Position numbers and translations under genes: made by a program
In this document: in pieces, positions 10,295 to 20,460 of the stretch
Position numbering within the stretch: the stretch's first letter is position 1
How the letters are laid out: every line of letters starts with the position of its first letter
The notes under the pieces: model-generated
The model's input: only the letters and a program-made list of their open reading frames with translations
What the model was told of the DNA's origin: nothing
Databases searched by the model: none
NCBI GenBank assembly: GCA_023213395.1
Contig: CM041465.1
Coordinates: 127,417,741 to 127,481,740 of the forward strand
DNA from: Cycas panzhihuaensis
Lineage: Eukaryota > Cycadophyta
Reading direction: 5' to 3'
Length of the DNA: 64,000 bases

Positions 10295-10756
10295 CTATTG
10301 CCATATCTCAAAGCCTAAAAAATAATGGAGAAGTCCAAGATCTGTCATCTCGAAACTTCTCTTTAAGTCATCTTGGAGAATATGAATCATCTTAGTGTCA
10401 CTATCAGTGATCACTAAGTCATCTACATACAAGGCAATAAAGATTACATGGTTCTTTTCATTTTTTATATACAGATTAGGATCTGAAGTAGATCGATGAA
10501 ACCCATGTCTCAAGAAGTAGTCATCGATCTTCGAGTACCATGCCCTTGGAGCTTGCTTCAAGCCATATAATGCCTTTTTTAGGCGATATACAAGATGCTC
10601 CTTGCCTTGTATTTTGTAACCGGGAGGTTGCTCCAAATATACCTCCTCTTGAAGATCGCCATTAAGAAAGGCGCTCTTCACGTCCATCTGGTAAACAGGC
10701 CATTTGCATTGAGCAGCTAAGGCCAAGAGAAGTCTGATGGTATTCATGTTCGCCAC
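10295..10756 (-). CDS. copia reverse transcriptase core of element G
   Basis: The 153-residue open frame includes the first catalytic Asp (D25 in [11 protein letters not shown]), [42 protein letters not shown] and the YVDD motif at residues 110-113, ending with [18 protein letters not shown]. All polymerase residues visible in this stretch are intact. The ATG is internal to the polyprotein. The frame breaks upstream at 10757. Confidence 0.85.
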   Translation of the reverse strand: MANMNTIRLLLALAAQCKWPVYQMDVKSAFLNGDLQEEVYLEQPPGYKIQGKEHLVYRLKKALYGLKQAPRAWYSKIDDYFLRHGFHRSTSDPNLYIKNEKNHVIFIALYVDDLVITDSDTKMIHILQDDLKRSFEMTDLGLLHYFLGFEIWQ

Positions 10757-11030
10757 TGGTGCAAACGTTTCTTCATAATCTATGCCTTCTTTTTGTTTAA
10801 ATCCTTTTGCGACAAGGCGTGCTTTACGCTTTTAAGTGAACCATCGAATGGAATTTGGTCTTGTAGACCCATTTGCAATGATTACTGTTTGTGTTTAGGC
10901 AATTCAACCAAATTCCAAGTACCATTATTTTCAATAGAATGGAGTTCTTCATCCATGGCAACCTTCCAATTTTCATTTTTAGAAGCCTCCTCAAAAGTGG
11001 AAGGCTCCTCAACACAAAGCACTTGACCAT
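10757..11030 (-). pseudogene. copia RT N-terminal region of element G
   Basis: Three frames together give NWKVAMDEELHSIENNGTW-, [13 protein letters not shown]-, [11 protein letters not shown]- and [15 protein letters not shown]-like stretches, the fingers region of RT. At least two frameshifts are present. Confidence 0.7.
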
Positions 11031-11434
11031 AAGTGCATAATTGGTTTTCTTAGATATTTAGATGGACGTTTTCCTTCAATGATGTGACCGTCCTGAACTG
11101 TTTGTGTGTACCATTTGGGTAACTTTTGAATTGAAGTTACTTGAACCTCAAGATCTTCTGATGTAAGTGGTTGGTCAACAGAAGATGTGCTTGGATCAAG
11201 TGGAGCAAATTCAGTTGAAGTAGACGGTCCAGCAGGTGCAGATGATGAACATGGTGTAGAGGATTGAGAGGAAAGGAAGGCCTCAACAATCTTCTTGCCT
11301 TTGTCAGCAGGAGGTTGCATGGATCTTTGTTGCACCTCCTTGTGGTCTTCTTCAGCAAAGATGACATCTCTTGAGAGATGCATTTTCTTCCCTATAGGAT
11401 CATACAACTTGTAGGCTTTCTTTGTGAATGGCAT
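11009..11434 (-). CDS. copia integrase C-terminal tail and linker of element G
   Basis: The 141-residue frame starts in KKAYKLYDPIGKKMHLSRDVIFAEEDH, the integrase C-terminal motif, then a Ser/Pro-rich linker (SSTPCSSSAPAGPST), then KLPKWYTQTVQDGHIIEGKRPSKY, which precedes RT. It closely parallels J residues 33-155 of the 44527 frame. Confidence 0.8.
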   Translation of the reverse strand: MPFTKKAYKLYDPIGKKMHLSRDVIFAEEDHKEVQQRSMQPPADKGKKIVEAFLSSQSSTPCSSSAPAGPSTSTEFAPLDPSTSSVDQPLTSEDLEVQVTSIQKLPKWYTQTVQDGHIIEGKRPSKYLRKPIMHLWSSALC

Positions 11435-12277
11435 AACCTACAAAGATGCATTTTAGACTATGTTTGTCCAATTTCTTCCTTTCTCGATCGGGAATGTGCA
11501 TATAAGCGGCACCCAAAAGTCCTCAAATGGCTAACAAGAGGCCTTTTGCCGGACCATGCCTCCTCGGGTGTCATGTTGGTGGTATTGTAGTAGATTGCGA
11601 TTGGCCACATACGCAATCGTGTGAAATGCTTCGCCAAGAAGCTCGAGTGAGTCCTTGCGCATGCATCATAGCTTTGGCTTTATTGGCCAAAGTTACATTC
11701 TGCTTCGGAGACTCCATTTTGTTGAGGAGTGTGAGGTATCATCAGTTGTCTCCGAATGCCGTTATCCTTGCAGTATTGGGTGAATTCGTTTGATGTAAAT
11801 TCACCTCCATTGTCTGTCTTGAATGCTTTGATTGAATGGCCAGACTCATTTTCCACTTCAAACTTGAATTCTTTGAACTTGAAAAATGCTTCAAATTTGT
11901 GTTTGATGAAATAGACCCAAACTTTGTGAGAAAAGTCATCAATGAAGGAGATGTAATACAAAGCTCCTCCAAAAGATGATGTGGACATAGGTCCACACAA
12001 ATCCGAATGTACTAGCTGCAGAGGATGTGATGCACGCCACGCTTTGCCTTAAGGAAAGGCAAGCGATCTTTGAAGTTCCCATAATGCACGCTTCACAAAG
12101 ACATTTTGTTCCATAGATCTTTGGAAGCCCATGTACCATGTTCTTGTTGATCATCGCCTCAAATTGTCTAAGCTCAAATGGCCTGAGCGTTGATGCCAAA
12201 GTTGCATCTTGGACAAGTAAGGAGTGACAATGGAACCAGAGTAAGCGAGAATCAAGTGTTATATTATTTGCATCCAA
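11435..12277 (-). pseudogene. copia integrase and pre-integrase domain of element G
   Basis: Overlapping frames give LGHLSLDNLRQMINKNMVHGLP-like pre-integrase sequence, then SDLCGPMSTSSFGGALYYISFIDDFSHKVWVYFIKHK, TDNGGEFTSNEFTQYC and PHTPQQNGVSEAECN. The last stretch matches the GVSERMNRT of J, so the catalytic Glu is present but followed by a frame change. The three catalytic acids are therefore all visible in separate frames. Confidence 0.75.
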
Positions 12278-12948
12278 CTTGTAGAGGCCTTTATCCTCAT
12301 AGCCATGACTACTACTTGGTCTTCTTTGTCACTAATTATACATTTCTCGTTTTGGAACAATACACTCATCATTGCTTGTCCAACTTGCTAACAGATAGTA
12401 AATTTTGTCCATTGAAGGTATTAAATAGGCATTGCCATCGGAAATGTGGAGGAAGGATTTGATGAAGAAGAACATGGAGTTATTGTGCCTACTCCAGAAA
12501 TTTTAATAGATTGATTATTCCCAAAGGTCACTGATTGACCTTTGCCTTCCTTGCTGTTGGTGAGGTGCTCTTCACTTCGGTCATGTGTTGTGAAGCTCCA
12601 GAATCAATAATCCAAGTTTCATCAATCTTGGATGTCTGATATGCACAGAACAATTTGTCTTCATCTGCAAACTGATTAAAGTGGCGTTGATTGCCACCTC
12701 GAAACCCCTTCCTCTTTGACCTCCTCGATAGGCACCTCGATTTGGTCGGGGTTCTTCTTCATCGTTGTTCTTCTTTGAAACCGCCGGTATCTTCTTGATG
12801 TGGTAGCATCTTGGCGTAGATCTGCTTGCTTTTTCCGACAATCAGGTGCTATGTGGCCAGGTTTGCCACAATAATGACATACAACATTGGTCCTTGAAGA
12901 CCCAACGTCCATGTTCCCAAACTACTTTGAAAGTGCAGGTTTGGGTTG
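12278..12948 (-). pseudogene. copia nucleocapsid and protease of element G
   Basis: A fully conserved knuckle CHYCGKPGHIAPDC is encoded at about 12879-12838, preceded by the tail of gag. The protease active site reads ETWIIDSGASQHMTE around 12640-12575, with DSGA intact. The rest of the domain (KVNQSVTFGNNQSIKISG- and FHSSSNPSS-like) is frame-shifted, ending near 12290 at DQVVVMAMRIKASTSWMQIIH-like sequence. Confidence 0.72.
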
Positions 12949-13617
12949 CTATTTGGCCTTTGAATTGGTACGTGAATGCACCGATGTAGATGGTTCCTCC
13001 TCATTATCCTTAGTGTAGATTTGTTCTTCTTGAAGTAGCAAACTTTCAAATTCGTTGAATGTCATAGTTTTGAGAGAACCATCTCTTGTAGTAGACGAAA
13101 TGAAGCCATTGTAGTCTTTCGATAAGGCTTTGGTGATGGATGTGATCAATTCATCCCTTGTAGCTGAACTTCCAAGTGTATTCAGTTCATTACATACCTC
13201 CTTGATGGAGGAAAGAAAAGCCGACATGGACTTGATAAACTTAACAGAATACAATTTTGCCTTAACCATTAAAATGCGAGCTTGATCTCGCCTTTCATAC
13301 AATGAGGACAAAGTGTCCCAAGCTTCCTTAGAAGTTTTAGCACCAAAGAATATTCGATCTACATGCACATCAACAATCATGTGAAGGAATGCCAAAGCAA
13401 TTTCATCTTTGGCTTCCCAAGCAGCAAGCAAAGCATCATCAGGTTGCACAGTAACATTTCCATTGGTAATAGGTGCTGGTCGAGGTAATCTCCCAGAAAT
13501 ATAACTCCAAAATCCGTTCATGATTAGCAAGTTCTGAATGAGTCTCTTCCATTCTTGATAATTATCTTGTCCTGTTAACCGAATGGTGCATGCATTTAGC
13601 ATGTTTATGGCAGCCAT
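12949..13617 (-). CDS. copia gag of element G
   Basis: The 222-residue frame starts MAAINMLNACTIRLTGQDNYQEWKR and runs to SRTNSKAK. It matches the 221-residue gag of J over nearly its whole length. Gag builds the particle. Landmarks are KDEIALAFLHMIVDVHVD, KEAWDTLSSLYERRDQARIL, YSVKFIKSMSAFLSSIKEVCNELNTLG and LLLQEEQIYTKDNEEEPSTS. The start is the first ATG after the leader and is shared in position by J. The frame ends shortly before the zinc knuckle, so the C-terminus is lost. Confidence 0.88.
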   Translation of the reverse strand: MAAINMLNACTIRLTGQDNYQEWKRLIQNLLIMNGFWSYISGRLPRPAPITNGNVTVQPDDALLAAWEAKDEIALAFLHMIVDVHVDRIFFGAKTSKEAWDTLSSLYERRDQARILMVKAKLYSVKFIKSMSAFLSSIKEVCNELNTLGSSATRDELITSITKALSKDYNGFISSTTRDGSLKTMTFNEFESLLLQEEQIYTKDNEEEPSTSVHSRTNSKAK

Positions 13618-14786
13618 GTTTCAGTTTATAAAAGCTTGAAGCTAGCAGATAACTTGGAAACTCAAAGCTTTCGTCGCTTAAGTTCCACCCTCTAATGAAA
13701 CCAACAGTCCTGATCTTACTAGAAGATCCAACAACTGAATGGAATGATGAGAGGTGGAGGACTAGGCTATAGAGTTGATCCAACTTGATCTTATAGAGGA
13801 GATCCAATAGCTGGCCAAGTTAAATCTAGGACAAGGCAGGTAGGGTTGATCTGCATGGGCGTACCATGCTTTCCCTGGGATTCACAGCCCCAATAACACC
13901 CTTTTCGAACCTCCTTTCCCTCAAGCAACCTTAATTGTCGTGCACTGACTATACGGTCGGTTGCTCCCCTAGGGAATGCACCAAGCTTAAGGTTAATTTA
14001 GAGGCAAGGTTTGAACCTTTTTCGAGCCTCTCCAACAGATTTTAAGTCACTTTTTAGCAGATTTTAAAGTGGACTTAGGTTTCTTTTTGCTTGGAAAATG
14101 TACTTATGAAAATGCTTTGATTAAGTTTTACAATAAGAGTGGCTTCAAGAGGAAGCAATGTAAGTACATGAATATGAACACTTGTAGTGTTTTTACAATG
14201 AGCACTTTAATGAAAATGTAGTGCTACGTTGATCAAAGTAAGAAACCAAATGCTTGATTACAATAAGTTTTGCAAAGTACTTTTGAAAAAGAGCTTAAGT
14301 ACTGAAAGAAGTAATGCAAAACTTGTGATGAAGATACAAATGGGTTCCTTTTAATGCTGAAAAAGTGAAGGTAAGAGAACCACTCGCATAAAAATGGACA
14401 TCAAGCACCAAGTGTTGGGACTTTAAATTAGTCCCAACGATCAAAAGAAAAGTGATTTTTATTAAGTACAAAGTGTATTTGAGCCCTCTTTGAGACTAAG
14501 GGCATTAGGTCACCATACAAGGTGCCTTAAAAGTGTTTTAAAAAATTAGTGATAAGTATCACTTTTTGATATAAAAACACTTAAAATCACTTCATAAGGA
14601 AAATGTTGTTCCAAATGATTTTGATGATCAGTTTGCTTCTTGAAAAAAAAGATAACCTTTAGGAAAGGATCGTTTTCGGCGGTGCGAGCTACGCTGACAG
14701 AGTGTGATGCCACTTCCTTTCAATGTAATTGACTCATAAAAGTCACAGCATGACTTTTCTTGAATTTAGCAGCACAGACTTCATAA
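13618..14786 (-). other. leader of element G, gag-proximal part
   Basis: This is untranslated leader on the minus strand. Positions about 13800-14050 match a block conserved in J (41944-42210), F (52130-52400) and I (57170-57440), with ttcgaaaaggg and a gcatggtacgtccatgc-type hairpin (the G copy reads gcatgggcgtaccatgc, also palindromic). No gene is supported. Element L begins at 14787. Confidence 0.65.
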
Positions 14787-15151
14787 TGTTAGAATGAGAG
14801 GATATGAGGAGGAGACATGTCATAAAGCACATGTGACATACACAAGAAATGACAATACGACAATGACTCACAACTCTCCAAATCTCATTAAGAAAATATG
14901 CAAGGTACAAGTGCATATTTATAATTTTACACTATGTCTAAATATAGGAGTTGGTTCAACAAACTCCATGATTTTTGGTGTGCTCAAACTAACTCATTAA
15001 TGGTTGAGCATCTTTGACTTCTAGAACCTTTGACCAAGAATCTTCTCTCACTAGAATATTCTCATCAAGAATATTCCATGTGAGCAATTATTCTAATGAC
15101 ATGAAATGAACTTAAATGGACATGTAAATGGGAATGTACATTATTCCAACA
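14787..15151 (-). repeat. 3' LTR of element L
   Basis: The segment starts TGTTAGAATG and ends TTCCAACA on the plus strand and is followed by the polypurine tract complement. It holds no CAG or CTG trinucleotide, which may matter for the base-change signature reported in the findings. A minus-strand tataaata motif lies near 14920. Confidence 0.92.
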
Positions 15152-15459
15152 CCCCCCCATAATGTTAAGTTCATTTCCTTACATAAACATCAGTGTCCTA
15201 AGTCTCTCAATAATTTCTCACAACTTAAAGTCTAAGTGAGAATACAACTTGAGGGACAATACATCAACTTAACTACGCCATGCTCCATATACTGTCGAAT
15301 AGAATGCTGGTGATGGAATCCCAATTCTTCGATAGTTGGAAGGCATTTTGTTGTAGTAGAACAACTGAAGAAGTCAAAAGAAGTCAATTAAGCCCAAAAT
15401 GGCTTTCAACGTCGCGGATCGCCGCTTTGCATACCTTCTTGGTGGAGTAAACTATCCAC

Positions 15460-15705
15460 ATCAAGTGATCAACCAGAATTAGGTGCTATGCACATCCTGT
15501 CGTTGATTTGGCCTTAAACTGCTACAAGAGATCAACCAGAATCCAGTGGTCTATGCACATCCTGTCGTTGATTTGGATCAACCAGAACTAAGTGTCATCC
15601 ACATCCTGTCGTTGAATTGACTCAGCCGAACTAACTGGTATGCACATCCTGTCGTTGATTAGGATCAACCAGAACTATGTGTCATCCACATCCTATCGTT
15701 GATTT
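15460..15705. repeat. five-fold repeat inside element L
   Basis: The words atcaaccagaa and cacatcctgtcgttga recur five times at spacings of about 40-70 bp (starts near 15460, 15528, 15577, 15621 and 15662). The copies differ by small changes, such as gaactaagtgtcatcc against gaattaggtgctatgc. No coding frame is supported. Confidence 0.75.
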
Positions 15706-16599
15706 GCCTTTGCAGTTGCCATTACAAAGCTCCCAAAGAGGATTTCATCATCCTCATGCAGTACATACTAGTTGTGATCATCAATGCGTGAAAACACGCT
15801 CATTGTCCTGCTTCTCCAAATGTCATAATCTTGGTATACAATATCGTGCTTGATTTTATGCACTATTGTCATTTACCAAGACATTGTTGCTTAATAGAAT
15901 TGTTAGGTGTTTTTATTAACACCACAACACTGCAACTATCACCATCATTACACAATAAGCTGCAATAGTAAGCTACCTAACTCATAAATGAAGAGGTTAA
16001 GGTAGTCTACAAAGGTATGATAAATATCATGCAGGTTGTTAAGAGTTTTATACTCTACAATTCAACAACATAAGTCATTTGTCTCTTTCAGTTTGAGACT
16101 AGACATTTTCCAAGAGTAAGCAAGTATTAAGACTCTAGACTCTAATAAATCATTAAGAGTCATTCTGCATCATATGCAAGCAAATAAAGATGAGCAATCT
16201 ACTCATCAATTACTAGCAAATGAGTGCTAGTTTTCCAGGTTCCAATTCTGTCATATCATGTCGTGTCATGTCATATGACACCATGTTGTGATATATTGTG
16301 CCGCACCAATTTGCCATTGAATCTGACTTGGCTTCCTGTTTTCTCCTTCAAGAACTCCCATAGGTCTTTGTAAGACTGGAAAGTATTACATTACATAGGA
16401 CTTTCACTTTGCCTTAGTGAATCTAGCAAATTTTAGCTAGTAATTCACAGACATTTTAAGAAGTCTGTAATTAAGAAATTAAGGAGAAATAGTGTTTTAA
16501 ATCACCGCAAGTATGAGTGCCACATCACTCAAAGGACCGCAAGGTGAATTACATAATGAAAGTACAAATAAAAGGTTTAAATCACCTTTGACATACATC

Positions 16600-17165
16600 A
16601 ATTAAAGAGGAATAAGTACATTAAAAGGTCCTCTTAAAGTGCTTTAAAGGAGGACTAAGTACATTAAAATTCCCCTTACAATTTTTCTCCAAGTACATTG
16701 AAAAATCCTTCTAGAAATAGAGTCATAGTATAACTCTAAAGAAGATAAAGTACTTGAGAAAATGTCCTTGAAGTACTCCCAAATTGAAGCCAATAAATAC
16801 CTTTGAAGAGAAGACAAATATTAAGCTTGAAAGCTTAAAGTCTTCTTAAGGTTTTATACCCTTTTACATCATCAAAAATGTACCTTAAAAAAGAGGATTA
16901 AATATTAAAAAATCCTCTTAAGGTACTTTTCATGTCCGCCAAAGATTTGCTCTTTTTGTGCCACCAATAGATACTTTTTACAAAAAGGATGAAATACTTA
17001 ACAAGATCCTTTTTAAAGTATCATTCAAATAAAGCCATCATAATATATTTCAAAGAAGAAAAAAATACTTTAAAAACCTCTTGAAATACTCTTTCACATG
17101 TCACCAATAGTACCTTTTAAAAGAGGATGAATTGCATAAGACAAGTCCTCTTGAAGTACTACTTT
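16600..17165. repeat. hairpin array inside element L
   Basis: Diverged hairpins follow each other: aaagagga..tcctctt at about 16604-16635, gagaagac..gtcttctt at 16806-16851, taccttaa..ttaaggta with aagaggatt..aatcctctt at 16881-16925, aaaaaggat..atcctttt at 16982-17014, and aaaagagga..tcctctt at 17119-17153. The stems are 8-20 bp and the loops A/T-rich. Confidence 0.7.
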
Positions 17166-17330
17166 ATGCTGCCCAAAGTGCTCTTTTATGTCACCAAATC
17201 CTGGGACCTGTGCATGGACAAAATCATCACTAGATTTTAGCATAGAGCTATTAGAAAGCTAGGCTAACATGGCAGAATTTAAGACACACATGGTAGAACA
17301 CAAGTGTCAAGAACCTAAGCTCTGATACCA

Positions 17331-17695
17331 TGTTAGAATGAGAGGATATGAGGAGGAGACATGTCATAAAGCACATGTGACATACACAAGAAATGACAAT
17401 ACGACAATGACTCACAACTCTCCAAATCTCATTAAGAAAATATGCAAGGTACAAGTGCATATTTATAATTTTACACTATGTCTAAATATAGGAGTTGGTT
17501 CAACAAACTCCATGATTTTTGGTGTGCTCAAACTAACTCATTAATGGTTGAGCATCTTTGACTTCTAGAACCTTTGACCAAGAATCTTCTCTCACTAGAA
17601 TATTCTCATCAAGAATATTCCATGTGAGCAACTATTCTAATGACATGAAATGAACTTAAATGGACATGTAAATGGGAATGTACATTATTCCAACA
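17331..17695 (-). repeat. 5' LTR of element L
   Basis: The 365-bp copy is nearly identical to 14787-15151 and is preceded on the plus strand by the primer-binding-site complement, which sets the minus orientation. Confidence 0.92.
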
Positions 17696-18820
17696 CATAA
17701 AAGCAGAGAACCGTAACCGTCTAATGGCGTAGCAGTGGCTATCCTGACATCAGAGTGGATGACAAAGCAGTTTTGGTCAAAACCAGGCTAGAGGACTGTA
17801 CTGATTTACCAAGCAGACTTACTAGGCAGAATTACCAGGCTAGAAGAATTACCAGGCAGAGTTCATAACAGCACAGAGTGCAGATTTTACCAGTGATTTC
17901 ATAATGACGTAATGCAGATTTTACCAGGCAGATTTCATAATAGCACAGAGTGCAAATTTTACTAGGCAGATTTCAAAATTACCAGGCAGATTTCATAACA
18001 AAGACAGAGTGCGATTTTACCAGTGATTTGAATTACTGTGCAGATTTCATAACAGCACAGAGTGCAGATTTTACCAGCAGAGGGCTGATTTACCAGCACA
18101 GCATTCAAATTTATCAGTCAGAAGACTGATTTACCAGCATAGCATTGAGATTTATCAGTCAGAGAACTGATTTACCAGGACAGCATTAAGATTTATTAGT
18201 CAGAGAACTGATTTACCAGCACAGTATTCAAATTTATCACCGGAGAGGATCGATTACCAAAGATAGCATTGAGATTTATCAGTCAGAGAACTGATTTACC
18301 AGGATAGCATTGAGATTTATCAGTCAGAGGACTGATTTACCAACACAGCATTCAAATTTATCGAGGATCGATTTACCAAAGACATTGAGATTTATCAGTT
18401 AGAGAGTTGATTTACCGGCACAGCATTGAGATTTATCAGTCATGGTTCAGACTAAAAATCAGTTACCAAGAACTAGAAATCACTGGAAATCACTGAAAAT
18501 GAGTTCTTAGTGCTAAAAAAACCACAGATCTGAGCTTAAACCAACTTTTAAGTGTAGATCTGAGTGCAAATATCAAAAATAAATCACTGTTTGTAACAGC
18601 AATCTGTGTTGTACCCAACAGGCCCTTTGTCTGAAAAAAAAAATTCAGATCTGAGATGTACTTGCTCCACCGCAAATGTATCTCCAAAAGCTTGAACACA
18701 AAAAAAACTTCAAACAAATCTTGGATCACCTTGAGTGCGAAGGTCGTCACCAAGTGTTTGTAGGCTTTCTCGATCTCCTTGAGCGGTGCAAAAGCAGTAA
18801 GGAGGAGCTAGTCTCCTCTA
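17696..18820 (-). other. leader of element G, LTR-proximal part with 41-bp satellite
   Basis: The leader resumes after L. Positions about 17820-18445 are a diverged tandem array whose best units (about 18080-18440) are 41-42 bp and contain gatttaccag, cacagcatt and atttatcagtcagag. The 5' part of the array has a related unit with accaggcagatttcataac. Between 18450 and 18820 no gene is supported. Confidence 0.75.
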
Positions 18821-18832
18821 GCTCTGATACCA
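18821..18832 (-). promoter_or_regulatory. primer-binding site of element G
   Basis: The plus-strand word gctctgatacca is the complement of the consensus initiator-Met tRNA site. Two bases separate it from the LTR end, a spacing shared by J, F and I. Confidence 0.88.
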
Positions 18833-18834
18833 AA

Positions 18835-19386
18835 TGTGAAAAGAGGCTAGATGGCCTCAACAGTCCCTAGATCTAGAAATTAGGATCACTCTAGTTCTAG
18901 TTGCAGAAATACAAACAAGTATAATAATCTCAAGGAAAATAGAGAGCAAAGAGACAAAGCACAAATGAAGGAGCAAGAGAAAATGATACCTAATATGTGG
19001 AGTTGGAATTGGTCCAACCTCCAAAGAATGAACAGCTTGATTAGCAACCGACAAAGATAACAATGCAGCCCAACTCTCTTATGAGACAATGAGGAGAGGT
19101 CTCATTATATAGAGTGAAATGAGAGACCTAAGGCCTTGGATGTTTGACAAGTGTCAAACATCCAAGATACATGCCTTGCATGTAGGACATGTGTCCTTTT
19201 GGGCTCTCATGTGAGCAAAAATGCATGAGGGTCCATTTGACCCTTTAGTGACAACGTTGTGTCACTAGAAAGAATGTGGGTGTGCACTTTATCACTTAAG
19301 TGATAAGTCACCCCTAAAGTAAAAAGTACACATATTACATTAAAATAAAAGTACATTATCTTAACATGTAAACATAAGGTTTAACA
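18835..19386 (-). repeat. 5' LTR of element G
   Basis: The 552-bp copy is paired with 8929-9479 and has the same TGTGAAAA and GGTTTAACA ends. Compared with its partner it reads aaccgac for aactgac and caaagataac for cagcataac, both at expected CTG or CAG sites. Confidence 0.92.
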
Positions 19387-19511
19387 CTCTTCAACTATTA
19401 TCTGCGATTGGAAGTAAATCAACAGAACGAATATATATCCATTTCACAAGGCAAGTATATAAAAGATCTATTAGAAAAATTTCGAATGACTTATTGCAAC
19501 CCCTGTGTCAC
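19387..19511 (+). pseudogene. RT continuation of element C between G and H
   Basis: This short stretch translates as NYYLRLEVNQQNEYISISQGKYIKDLLEKFRMTYCNPC, the RT region that follows the MTDLGLL at 8928 in K and J. It is cut after PCVT by H, and the next residues are found at 29854. It serves as a join check for both insertions. Confidence 0.85.
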
Positions 19512-20325
19512 TGTTGGCATCAAAATTGACTCAATGGTTGTGTGAGGACCAGAGGTAGGTCAGATAACCTGGGTTTGTGCAGTGCGGACCGTGCGAATGC
19601 GCACGCAGGCGGCAAGAAAAAGCAGGCGTGCAGTATGGTACGAGGACAGCGCACTGCGTGCACGCATGACAGAACGCATCAAAGAGCGAACGCGAATCCG
19701 CAGCGGCGGTACACATTACTCCAGGGGACCAGTGAAGACCTGGGGGAGGTGCTGACGACGCATTTGGACGCATTTTAACCAAAGGAAGAATTAATTAAGG
19801 TTAACCAAAGAGATTAAGTGAAGAGGTACGCATGGCTGAAAGGGTACGGTTATGACAAAATCATAACCCTTCACCAAAAGGTACCAACAGGAGTACTTAA
19901 GGAGGTACGCATGATTCACCTGGTTAGGGTGAGAGCCGGAGATCAAGGGTACGCAAAGGTGCGTATGACAAGACGTATGATGTACCCGATTGGAGCATGA
20001 GTGCATGATAAGTACCATCCGGCACGCATATGTAACAGAGGATCAGATGTCATTGGAATGCTCAGAACGCATTCCACTCGTAAATAAACTGCTGAATTAA
20101 TAAAAGAAGAGTTATGTGGAAATTGGTGCATTCTTGATGTGTGTAGATGATGTCTTGAAGTATGTATTGAATTGCATCTTGTGTACCATTCTGTGAATTA
20201 TATATGGGACTATATGTGGCATATATGTGTATAACCATGTTGTGATGTCCTAAAACTAGACTATAGCTACTGTAACCTTGACAAGTGCACCGATTCCACG
20301 AGGGAGTGGAATCTAACGATCAACA
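19512..20325 (+). repeat. 5' LTR of element H
   Basis: The segment starts TGTTGGCATC and ends GATCAACA. The first 250 bp are rich in gcacgc and gtgcg words and differ strongly from the other LTR; the remaining 560 bp are very similar. A ttatatatgggac stretch near 20197 could be the TATA region. Confidence 0.88.
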
Positions 20326-20341
20326 TTGGTTCCGGTTGCCT
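20326..20341 (+). promoter_or_regulatory. probable primer-binding site of element H
   Basis: The word ttggttccggttgcc directly follows the LTR. It resembles the plant gypsy type ttggcgccgttgcc with several changes, so the tRNA (perhaps Asp) is not certain. Confidence 0.45.
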
Positions 20342-20460
20342 ACGTCCATTGAGGAGGACAGGCCTAGGGGTTTCAAAGAAAAAGAATGTGTAAGGGCAGA
20401 GGACCACAGGCCGTGATGGCGGGTCAGAACTAAGCCACAGGCAGCCTGTGGGACCTTCCA

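Larger units (their letters stand above)
14787..17695 (-). mobile_element. non-coding LTR element L (LARD-like), minus strand
   Basis: The 2909-bp element has 365-bp LTRs (14787-15151, 17331-17695), a perfect TSD cataa (14782-14786 and 17696-17700), a primer-binding site on the minus strand (complement gctctgatacca at 17319-17330) and a polypurine tract complement (ccccccc at 15152). The internal 2.2 kb has no open frame with a retroelement domain, so it must rely on enzymes of another element. The two LTRs differ at one position that I could find (caattatt against caactatt), so the insertion is recent. I do not recognise a named family. Confidence 0.9.
8929..19386 (-). mobile_element. Ty1/copia element G (family 1), minus strand, inside C
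   Basis: The LTRs are 8929-9479 (3') and 18835-19386 (5'). Minus-strand order is 5' LTR, primer-binding site, leader, gag (13617), protease, integrase, RT, RNase H and polypurine tract. G without L is about 7.5 kb. The left flank tcctc and right flank ctcttc suggest a TSD (tcctc/tcttc) with one mismatch and one extra base, so it is imperfect. The RT frame of C resumes after it. The LTRs differ at roughly 14 positions. Confidence 0.9.

Noticed and set aside
13900-13960. tRNA B-box-like ggttcgaaa words in family 1 leaders
   Set aside because: No matching A box at proper spacing and no cloverleaf could be drawn; treated as part of the conserved leader block.
14794-15000. Identical 68-codon frames at 14794-15000 and 17338-17544
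   Set aside because: They lie in the two LTRs of L and are open only because the LTRs are identical; they run antisense to the element and have no domain.
15460-15705. CRISPR-like spacing of a repeated word
   Set aside because: Repeats are short, imperfect and unevenly spaced within a plant LTR element; there are no cas genes and no prokaryotic context.
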